The position numbers and the translations under genes are program-made. From Bimuria novae-zelandiae CBS 107.79 (lineage: Eukaryota > Ascomycota > Dothideomycetes > Pleosporales > Didymosphaeriaceae), in the NCBI GenBank assembly GCA_010015655.1, contig ML976716.1, positions 391,935 through 455,934 of the forward strand: 64,000 nucleotides of DNA, in the 5' to 3' direction. The notes under the pieces are model-generated. The model saw nothing but the letters and a program-made list of their open reading frames with translations. It made no database searches and was not told where the DNA came from. Shown piece after piece: positions 55,901-64,000 of the stretch (positions are counted from its first letter, which is position 1; each line of letters starts with the position of its first letter).

Positions 55901-56139
55901 ATTTTGCATTATTGTAAGTACTACCTTCTCTCCAGCATGACGTTTGTGCAGATTCTAATTGGTTTGCAGCGAGAGCAATGTACATGTACGCAGCGCAGAT
56001 ACCGGAGGAACTTACCTTCGCAAAAGGCGATATTCTAGCTGTGCTACGCCTGCAGGATGACGGGTGGTGGGAAGCAGAGGTCGTCGGTAAAGATGGACGA
56101 CGCGGTCTCGTGCCTTCGAATTATCTGCAGAACTGCTAG
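52973..56139 (+). CDS. F-BAR and SH3 protein of the Cdc15/Imp2/Hof1 type
   Basis: Four exons, 52,973-53,018, 53,072-53,676, 53,726-55,913 and 55,970-56,139, give 1002 aa. The first exon is only 46 nt; its splice yields LSFANNFWGKDDAGVSPMLE, the conserved start of this family, and its intron has a GCTAAC branch site. Introns of 53, 49 and 56 bp are supported by restored domain sequence. The F-BAR domain spans about aa 16-270 (ELKSFYASRAAIEEEYSRKL, EERIDYTKSSLWNFANIAST). A long Pro/Ser/Gln-rich disordered middle follows (about aa 300-940, with repeated RAASPQP). The SH3 domain ends the protein (SRAMYMYAAQIPEELTFAKG, DDGWWEAEVVG, GLVPSNYLQNC). Such proteins bind membrane at the division site and organise the contractile ring and septum. 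Confidence 0.93.
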
Positions 56140-59100
56140 GGGCAGCCCTGCGTGCAGAGGAAGATGGTGGCGAGGAGGGGAGTAAAGCTTGTGGATTGGT
56201 GAAGTGCTGCGATACCCGGTGATAGGCATTGAGTGTTGTGTTGTTTTTGTCCAGTATGACATTTTGCTAACGTTGGGCATCGACGATATGAGCGGGTTTT
56301 GAGTGGCGTTGAAAGGTGGGGCTTTCTATTCTTGCACTCGTTTTGTAACGCGGTGGGGGCGCTGGGAGGTGGGGGCTATGTACGTTTTTACAGCTTTTCT
56401 TTGTGAGCGGATTGTTTAATGACATGAGTTGCGTATGGAATGTGGAGTTTGGCTGGTGGCGGGAGGGTTCCTCATCAGGGCTCCAGGGCTCCAGTGGATT
56501 GCGTCACGTGAGGTCACATGACTTTTTTCTCAACCATGGATGATGGTGGACAACAAGACCACTATTGCGCAACCAGAACCGAACACACTTCAGACGACCG
56601 CCGTGCATATAAACCCGCTCATTCGTCTTCTTGCTCTCCTCACACTCCACACTCAGGACGCACCTAGGTACTAAAATTCAAGATGCGCAAGTGCATGGCT
56701 CGTCTTGCCTCTGTCGAAAAACATAAGACAACTTCGAACATGTGCGCATCCTCGGCTACTTCTCCCCGACCAAAACCCGAGCTCGAATGGACATGTGCGT
56801 CCTCTCCGCCTTTCTAAAAACTCGCCATCGCGATATCGATGAACTTTCCAGACTACAACGACGATGGGTTAAAAAAGGCACACTGGACGCAAATGCTCTC
56901 CGCACGCTTGTTTCGCAGAGTGTATGTGAGGGCACTAAAATCCACGTCACAGACATTTGATGGCTCGTCTTGCCTCTCTCTGAAATTCAATGCCATGTGT
57001 ACAGGGAATATGGGCGCGTTCTTGGCCTCTTCTCTCAAACCAAAAAAAGCCTAAGGACGGGTACATGAGTGTCCTTCTTCGTCTTTCTAGAAACGCCTGA
57101 TGCTGACTACATGCTGCGGTCTTTTTTGTCTCCTTAAACTTTGTGACGGTTAAGTATGAAGCTTGGGCCACCCGCGTACGTGATCCACGTGATCTACAGT
57201 ATATAGCTCCATAGAGTAGCTTCTCAATCAAAACAACGATTGCCTCAACTCTTCTTTTTCGATGTCACAAACTTCACACTCAGAGTAGCTTGGGCACTAA
57301 AACCGCCAGAACATCAGCCGATGGCTGGGCTTACCTCTCGAAAATTCAAAAGCAATACTAGTCATGGCCTCTGCGACCTCTGAAAGGAACATCCCTTCAA
57401 TCTATGGCGGGGGCATCCAGACGGTGGCCCGGTTCAAAAGAGCTTGGGGGCGAAGCGATGTCTCTGCCCGGCGCGGATTTGTTAGGGAATTAGAAAAGGT
57501 GGCATAACAAGCTATGGGTATGGGCTGTTTCTCTGTGCCAAATCGGGTCGGTGACAGCCTTACCTATGGTGTGGGCTTTTCGGACGGTCAGAGTGCTTAG
57601 AGTGCACGGAAGGGCGTGATCGTTGTTCACAGCGCTACTTGCGCCTACCTTTGATATTAAAAATCAGAAGAGGACGGCTGATTGTAAACGACGTCTAACT
57701 TGAAGTATAGACTAAAAAGAAGACACGAATGGCATGGAGGAACTTGTCTGTTCAAAAAAAAAAAAAAGGTGAAAGTAGAGACTAATATCTATTCCCGACT
57801 CTCCGCTGCCTTATTCAAATAGTATACCCAACCGACTAATGGTCCGTTTTCAATGCGCCTCACATTAGAAACGTTGGAGTTTGATGAAAATGAGAGCAAT
57901 CTCTTTCCATGGGAAGGTTGACCGCTGGAGACTTCCGTTTCGCCAAAACAAGTTGAGATATCAAGAACGTGCGCTCTTGCTCCAGTTCGCTAGATACGTG
58001 CCAACTTCTACAGACAGAAGAGTCGCGAAAGATGCTACGTGCACTTCCAAAGCAAAAAGAAATGAGGGAATGTTTTGGAAGTTACATCTAGAGGATGCAT
58101 GCGCGAACCTCCTCCTGTCTCTTCGCGCCATTTCAACGATCGCCTAGAAGCATACGTTGAAAATGAATGAAGCTTTGAGCGCTTACCAAAACGAACTCGT
58201 GAAACATCATGCCTTGCTCGTTGCGGCGGGACCAAATTACCATCGCAACATTCACACGTCTCGCTCTTCTACGTCTCTTCTCGACCAAAGTAACCCAAGC
58301 TGAGTCGCAAGATTCTTATGGAATCCGTCTATGGATTATAATATGCGGAACAAAATGGAGATGCGCGGAAGCCTCAAAGGATGGTGGGTGCTTCCCATGC
58401 CTTGGACACTGAGTGTTGTTCTGCTACCCCCCGCCAGCAAAGCTCTGCAACTATCCTTCTCCATAGCCAACCGTTGAATATCGTCAACCAAAAAAAATCG
58501 AATAAACTCTACTTCCATGTGTTGGCATCCTCCGTTTCAAAAGCATTGTATGCAGTAGCCATGGAGCAACCGGCCCAGCGAAAATCAATACGGAAGGAAT
58601 TCGTGTCTTCTTCTCCCATGATTTTTGCACAACAAAGTCAATTCTTGGAGGCCTATGGAAAGCCCTGCACTTGCTCTTTGCAATAATAATAACCAAAACC
58701 AAGGCACTAAAAACTATGGCTCTATTATAATGAGCGAGAGCTCTTTCCTCTGCCTAAAGCGTTGCTTAAAGATTTGATGTGAGACGTCGCGTGCCTCTAA
58801 AACCCGCTTGTAATCTTTTTATGTCCGCTCCCTAAGCCCTTCTCGATAATAAAATATGGATGGTCGACTTTGATGGCAACCCCAGCGCCTCTACCTTCCA
58901 CACTCGGCTGCCAAATACCGTACACCACAAACCTTATCCACACGCTACATGCGCGAGCGCTCCTCTTCTCTCCAAACATTCTCAGCGGCAAAGGACATGT
59001 GATACCGCGCGGTCCACCACAATCCAGCTCCGCCACATAATACGCCCGCACTCCACGCGCTCTTCCCCAAAACAAAAATGCCACTAAAAACGACTATGTG

Positions 59101-60037
59101 TCTTCCGCCTCCCTCTCTCCCAAATCCAGCGAGAATATACAAAGAAGTGGCGCGCTCACAGTTGTGGGAACGCTTTCGTGCTTAAAAACACTGAGCATCG
59201 GCCTCATGTGTTCCTTCGTGCCTGGCCTCCTCAAAAGAAACCTTACTATCACGAAAAGACTCGACTACAGGTGTCATGGCAAGCTCGACGCGCGCCAAAA
59301 AATACTTTGCCTTTTGGTTATGTTGCCCGCCGCGCTCAACACAAACCAGTAGCGAGAAGCCATGCGCGCAAAGCCACCCGGCCAAAATACTTTGGTGAAC
59401 GCGTTGATGAGGAAGACACTCTGTTTCAAAGTTCTCAAAGGAATTGTATGTGTGGCGTGCCGTGTGCGGCCTTCAATTCAAGAGGCTTCGAGGGATGGGG
59501 ATGCGCGTCGCGGGAACAGCCGGTGCTGCTAGAAAACGATGCCGACCTGTTCTTGTGCGCCGTGGAAGCGAGGGCTCGCAAAAAGTGGAAACACTGCGTC
59601 TTCATTTTGGCGGGGGGAGCTTGGGCCCATTAGGGGGTACTGATGAGCGCCATCATCTTAGGAAGGTGGTGTTTTCAACCAAGGGCGATGGATATAACAT
59701 TCAACAGCAATGCTTGCAAGTATCACCCCTCAAGGTGATCGAATAACTGACATTTGGTTGCTTTTCATACTCGTGAAGAAGTACTAACTCCACACTATGC
59801 TTATCTCTGCACCGAACATCGAATCAATTTTTAGAGTAAATACGCCGAAGCGCAGAAAAATCCACCCATTGCAGAGGGAAGAGACATGACCGCCACCCGC
59901 AACAATTCCTACTTCAGTCATTCTGGCCCCCATTGTTACTTGTCCTTCATAGCTCGTGAAATACTCTAACATCGAATCGACGTTCAAATTCCCTGATCAC
60001 TATCCTGTGGACTTGCCATGGCCGCCTCCGGTTTGTC
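56140..60037. other. Gene-poor 3.9-kb stretch with a degenerate recurring motif
   Basis: No supported protein gene. Between about 56,600 and 59,130 a loose pattern recurs: a CT-rich run, often with CACACTCAG or CTCTTCTC, then G(G/T)(C/T)ACTAAAA, then in some copies ATGGCTCGTCTTGCCTCT and GAAATTCAA. Clear ACTAAAA sites are at about 56,671, 56,933, 57,295, 57,711, 58,705 and 59,082. A TATA-like catataaacc lies at about 56,605. No copy carries a long ORF. I cannot say whether it is a decayed repeat array, a non-coding RNA locus or chance. Confidence 0.4.
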
Positions 60038-63000
60038 TCACTTCCCCGTACTAGACTCCTCTTCCTCCTGCTCCTCCTCTCTCATAATCGGATGACTCCT
60101 CAACGCCATATCACGTGTCGGCGACTGCGACGACTGCGACGACTGGAGCAACATCTCAGGCACAGAACTCTGCCGAGCACGTACCGGTGTCGCAAGCAGC
60201 GAGGTACTGACCGGGATACGGCTCGCGGCGGAAGGCTGCCGGACGTCTCTAGCTAGCTGAGACGTTTCATCAAGCGCACGCAACATAGACTCGTGTGCTA
60301 CCGCTGTGGGTGGTTGCACAGGACCGACAGGATCATAAGCAGGCCAAATTTCCTGCGTCTGAACGCGAATTGGCAATATTGGTGCCGAGATGTTCCGCAG
60401 GGTATTTTCTGTCAGCGGGGTGGGAGCGGAGGCGATGCTGGTCTTCCTGGCGCGCGATGATTTGCGACGAGAGCGTGAGGGGCGACGGGAAAAGGAGGGC
60501 AATGATCCAGTTTCGGTTACTCGGGGTGACACGACCCGAATGGGTGAGAGCTCCTCCTCCCCCTCTTCTTCTTCTTCTACTTCAATAGACTCCTCTGGAG
60601 TCTCCTTGCTCTTGCCGCCCCTATTTTTCTGCTTCAGGTTGCAGATCCTTCGACGTACGCCCGTACGTTCTTCTTGGGTTGCCTTGCTGCCACTCGCTCC
60701 ATCCACTTGCATAATATCCTGAAGGCAGTCACTATGATCTTCATCACTATCTTCGGACAGATCGCTGTATATCTCCAAGTGATTCTGTGTTCCAGTGATC
60801 TTTGACTCGACTTGGTCCAGGTTGCGCTTGAGCCTCCTCACCGTCTGTGTCTTGTGCCAGAGCTCGAAATACTTTCCATGCTTTGCTAATAGCGCTGTGT
60901 GAGTACCGCGCTCCACGATACGCCCTTTGTGAAGCACAAAAATCTGATTGGCATGTTGTACAGTCGAAAGTCGATGAGCGACGATGACGGTAGTGCGGCC
61001 TTTGCAGATTCTGGCGAACGACTCTTGAATCATAGATTCGGCGACATTGTCAACGCTTGAAGTAGCTTCATCGAGCACAACAATCTTCGGGTCGCGCAAG
61101 AACAGCTGGGCTATCGCCAGCCGCTGACGTTCGCCTCCAGAAAGCTTATTACCTCGCTCCCCAACGACCGTGTTGTAGCCCATTGGGAACCTCATGATCT
61201 GATCATGAATTGCAGCATCCTTGCAAGCGGCAATCACTTCTTCGTCACTGGCGTCTAAACGCGCATATCGCACATTCTCTAGCACAGTGTCGTTATTGAA
61301 TGTTGGTTCTTGTCGAACGATGCCAACTGTTTCCCGTAGACTGTTCTGTGTGACACCCCGGATATCCTGGTCATCAATGAGAACGGATCCTTCAGTAACG
61401 TCGTAAGCGCGGAAGAGCAGCTTGTCGCATGTCGTAGTCTTTCCGCTACCAGACTGTCCAACGAACGCAACTGTAGAACCCGGTTCGATGATAAAGTTAA
61501 GGTTGTTGATCACAGGATTCTTCCCGTCATATGAGAAAGAGACACTCCGATACTCTATTTTGCCCTCTCGGTACATGAGGTCTTGAGCGTCTTGATCATC
61601 CAGTATGGTCGGATTTATCTGCATGAGCTGTCGCAGGCGTTCGACATCGACCAGTACCTGCGCGAGGGACGTATAAAAGTGAGCCAGCTTGACGAGGGGG
61701 GTGGTAAAGAATCCCCAATAGAATAAAAGCGCGACGAAATCCCCTACTGCGTTTTCAGCGTGCGTTGTAAGGTGTGCAGTGCGAAGGAGGATTCCGAGAT
61801 AACCCAGACATGTTACCAGTGTTTGGCATGTTCGCATACTCATTGAGACATCGTAAGCGTATTTTGCTTCGTCTAATTCCTGGCCGCCGAGAGTCTTGAG
61901 GCGAATGTGCTGACTCTCACGCCGGTTGAGGTAAAACGTTGACATCCAGTTCGAAATGGCCTCAGTGAGAACATTCCATTCGACACGCATTGTCTGTCGG
62001 TTCTTCCGACGAGCCTCCGCGCATAGCATTGTACCCTTGTAGGTTACTAACCCATAGAAGACATAGGTGCTTCCCAATATGAGGGCCACATATATATCGA
62101 ATACATATGTGACATAGGCGAAAGCTACCACTACGTCCAGAACAAGCGGGAGAGTGCTTGCGACGAAGTCGTCCACGAATTGATTGATGACTCTGCCTTG
62201 ACCAATGGCGGCTACAATCTCTCCAGTCTGTTTGTTCTCATGGAAAGCGTACGACAGACTGGCGACGTGTGACGCGAGTGACAGCATCAGGTCCAGATAG
62301 CTACCGTAGAACAGCCTGACACTCAACCAGTGTCTTGCAGGCTCAATAACGACGTCATAGGGAACCTTGACGGCGAAGACGTAGATGAGAATCTGGCGGG
62401 AGAGTGTACCATCGGTATGGTTGTTGCTGATAGCTTGCACAATGCTGCCGAGAAGTCGTGGACCGATTAACTGTGAGACCCTGCCACCCACCATCAGGAC
62501 CAAGGTTGCTAGAGCGTATAACCGACGCCTTCTATCTTTCAAGGGAAAGATGTACGGTAGAAGGAATTTGACCTCGCGCAGATAAGCCCACCAACCGCCG
62601 AGCTTTTCCACGTGCTTCTCTTGTTCCAAAGTCGCCGGGTTGCCGTTACTTCTGTGTTCTTCGTGCTTGTAATCCTCTAGGGCATCGGGCGAATAGCCCA
62701 TACAATGCTGACGCGACGAACGTAGGAGGGGCTCTCGCTCGGGGTCTCTGGGCGGAAGCCTCGTCGTCGAAGTGACGTTGGAGACACAGAGGATAGTAAG
62801 AGAGGCTATGCGGAGGAGGCCAATTGATGGCTGGACGAAACCACGAGGAACCACCCGGCCTGACCGGAAAGATAACAAAGAGACGACTGTGTCGATGCAA
62901 AGTGCAAGTACCCAGGTGACCAGATTGGGCAGCCGATATAATCGTTTTGCGTCGGCTTGGATGAGGTAGATGACCAGCCACAACAGAAAGTTGAGAGTTG

Positions 63001-63262
63001 TATAGGTGACCGCATCCGGTTCAGCCGACCAATCATCTGTAGATACTGTGCGAAAAACTTGGAGAAGTCCCTCGCAGAAGTGCAATGAACATACAATGGC
63101 AGCGAAATGCTTCGCCATAGTTCGCTGCGACGCGGTGAGGAGGGTTCGTTTTGAGGGTGCGACAAAGCAGGCAGTCGCTGTCGAGAAGAAGATTGCACAG
63201 GCAACCACGATGAAACATGAAGAGTACCGGAGCATGAGGAGATGGCCACCTCCAGTGACCAT
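60038..63262 (-). CDS. ABC half-transporter of the Hmt1/ABCB6 type
   Basis: One uninterrupted exon, 1074 aa. An N-terminal membrane region with about five helices (aa 1-185; for example SSCFIVVACAIFFSTATACF) precedes the canonical six-helix ABC transmembrane domain (about aa 250-545), the arrangement of Hmt1/ABCB6 half-transporters. The nucleotide-binding domain has Walker A GQSGSGKTTT (about aa 601), Q-loop VRQEP, signature LSGGERQRLAIAQ (about aa 706), Walker B KIVVLDEATSSVD (about aa 728) and H-loop VAHRLS (about aa 760); all key residues are present. S. pombe Hmt1 is vacuolar and needed for cadmium/phytochelatin tolerance; substrate and location here are inferred from that. A roughly 240-aa disordered, acidic then Ser/Arg-rich C-terminal tail exceeds the usual family length. 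Confidence 0.92.
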   Translation of the reverse strand: MVTGGGHLLMLRYSSCFIVVACAIFFSTATACFVAPSKRTLLTASQRTMAKHFAAIVCSLHFCEGLLQVFRTVSTDDWSAEPDAVTYTTLNFLLWLVIYLIQADAKRLYRLPNLVTWVLALCIDTVVSLLSFRSGRVVPRGFVQPSIGLLRIASLTILCVSNVTSTTRLPPRDPEREPLLRSSRQHCMGYSPDALEDYKHEEHRSNGNPATLEQEKHVEKLGGWWAYLREVKFLLPYIFPLKDRRRRLYALATLVLMVGGRVSQLIGPRLLGSIVQAISNNHTDGTLSRQILIYVFAVKVPYDVVIEPARHWLSVRLFYGSYLDLMLSLASHVASLSYAFHENKQTGEIVAAIGQGRVINQFVDDFVASTLPLVLDVVVAFAYVTYVFDIYVALILGSTYVFYGLVTYKGTMLCAEARRKNRQTMRVEWNVLTEAISNWMSTFYLNRRESQHIRLKTLGGQELDEAKYAYDVSMSMRTCQTLVTCLGYLGILLRTAHLTTHAENAVGDFVALLFYWGFFTTPLVKLAHFYTSLAQVLVDVERLRQLMQINPTILDDQDAQDLMYREGKIEYRSVSFSYDGKNPVINNLNFIIEPGSTVAFVGQSGSGKTTTCDKLLFRAYDVTEGSVLIDDQDIRGVTQNSLRETVGIVRQEPTFNNDTVLENVRYARLDASDEEVIAACKDAAIHDQIMRFPMGYNTVVGERGNKLSGGERQRLAIAQLFLRDPKIVVLDEATSSVDNVAESMIQESFARICKGRTTVIVAHRLSTVQHANQIFVLHKGRIVERGTHTALLAKHGKYFELWHKTQTVRRLKRNLDQVESKITGTQNHLEIYSDLSEDSDEDHSDCLQDIMQVDGASGSKATQEERTGVRRRICNLKQKNRGGKSKETPEESIEVEEEEEGEEELSPIRVVSPRVTETGSLPSFSRRPSRSRRKSSRARKTSIASAPTPLTENTLRNISAPILPIRVQTQEIWPAYDPVGPVQPPTAVAHESMLRALDETSQLARDVRQPSAASRIPVSTSLLATPVRARQSSVPEMLLQSSQSSQSPTRDMALRSHPIMREEEQEEEESSTGK

Positions 63263-64000
63263 CGTGCAGTGCGCTTGGGCTATGCACAGCCTTGAGTGGG
63301 AGCTGTGAAAAACCGAAGAGCAAGGAAGGAAAGTGTGGGCACGATCAGCCGGGCCATCGCTGGCGCCTTCGGCTTTTAGAGAGTTTGAATGAATGAGGCA
63401 GGAAGAACCACGCTTGTGACACTTATAGAAGGAAGGCAGTTATAAAGCATCGCCCATTCCGCGACGCGCCTTCCACCGAAAGTGAGGATGATTACGCAAC
63501 AATTGGAGCGTGCTCACATGTGGTGGAAGCAGCCTAAGCAAAGGATAATGTTAGGTTTTGGCCCTGAAGAAAAGGCCAATAGCACCCACACGGTAAGGCG
63601 AGGCAATGACAGGTGAGGTTGCCAAATGCGAATATCCAGACCCGCTTCGGAGGATTTCGGGCCGTTTGCCTCACCAATCGCTTTTTGCGTCGTTGAGGAC
63701 GGTCCTACAGACTTGTTCCTTCAACGGCTATTTCTCTCCATTCACGACGTCTCTATATGCTTACCAGTACTTCGGGACGACCAGTAATGCGAAGGGCAAA
63801 GCGGATAATGCAGGTGGGCGCGGCTCGATCGGTCTGTTGTATGCGGGGACCACGTTGACTGGGTTGTGACGATTCAATCACGCCCAGGCAATACCTGGAT
63901 TTGTGTATGTCGCGGTAAGCAGAGTGCTGAGCGGACAGTACGCAGTGGAAAAGATTGTAGGATTGAACTGAGGTTGTACTATCTAGGAGCTACTGAAGAT
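63263..64000. other. Upstream region of the ABC transporter gene
   Basis: Contains the promoter of the minus-strand ABC gene. A plus-strand 87-codon ORF (63,606-63,869) shows no domain and is not annotated as a gene. Another gene may begin beyond the window. Confidence 0.45.

Noticed and set aside
56742..56960. 72-codon ORF in the gene-poor stretch
   Set aside because: Overlaps equal-sized ORFs on both strands, shows no family character, and coincides with the recurring nucleotide motif instead.
57887..57945. Possible box C/D snoRNA (TGATGA near 57,880)
   Set aside because: No convincing box D (CTGA) at the expected distance and no terminal stem.

Overview
The window reads as part of a filamentous ascomycete nuclear genome. 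A Dothideomycete, probably Pleosporales, is my inference. The evidence is short introns (48-89 bp) with GT..AG ends and, in two genes, GCTAAC-type branch sites; a fungal gene set (NOT1, Cdc15/Imp2-type F-BAR, Hmt1-type ABC transporter, Gds1-type winged helix, fungal rhodopsin-like membrane protein, DUF2235 hydrolase, Oms1-like methyltransferase); and a transposon compartment whose coding frames are riddled with TAA/TAG where Gln or Trp is expected. That last signature is C-to-T change at CpA, as in repeat-induced point mutation (RIP).

Positions 1-24,240 are an AT-rich, RIP-degraded transposon graveyard. From left to right it holds: the tail of a Tc1/mariner-type transposase (1-1000); a minus-strand tyrosine-recombinase retrotransposon of the DIRS order (1220-5744) with complete A1 / B1-A2-B2 split direct repeats, as in Ngaro/PAT elements; an unrecognised long dead ORF (about 7600-5760); and a nest of transposons (about 7880-24,240). 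In the nest, an outer element with terminal inverted repeats of about 75-85 bp was hit in its right repeat by a Fot1/pogo-like element (B). B was hit in its own left terminal repeat by a second Fot1/pogo-like element (A), and separately by a 6851-bp Ty3/gypsy chromovirus with 458-bp LTRs and a CCTTC target duplication. A second Tc1/mariner transposase in the outer element's left arm is interrupted by a third Fot1-like element (C) and a small hAT-like MITE. An assembly gap of 925 N lies inside Fot1-like A. Removing the inserts rejoins target sites, terminal repeats and one reading frame.

From about 24,240 to 64,000 composition becomes balanced and ordinary genes appear: a broken gene at the border (24,629-26,248); a small cysteine-rich secreted protein (27,659); a seven-helix rhodopsin-like protein (minus, 30,064-28,865); a DUF2235 hydrolase (minus, 34,075-31,923); a Gds1-like winged-helix protein (minus, 37,097-35,817); an Oms1-like methyltransferase (minus, 40,413-39,322) divergent from an FAD amine/amino-acid oxidase (plus, 40,705-42,091); a frameshifted gene of the fungal family often labelled 'geranylgeranyl pyrophosphate synthetase' (minus, about 43,490-42,235); NOT1 (minus, 51,730-44,781) divergent from an F-BAR/SH3 cytokinesis protein (plus, 52,973-56,139); a 3.9-kb gene-poor stretch with a degenerate repeated motif; and an Hmt1-like ABC half-transporter (minus, 63,262-60,038). 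The genes are unrelated housekeeping and peripheral functions, with no sign of a metabolic cluster. I saw no tRNA, rRNA or CRISPR. All calls come from reading the sequence; no database search was run.
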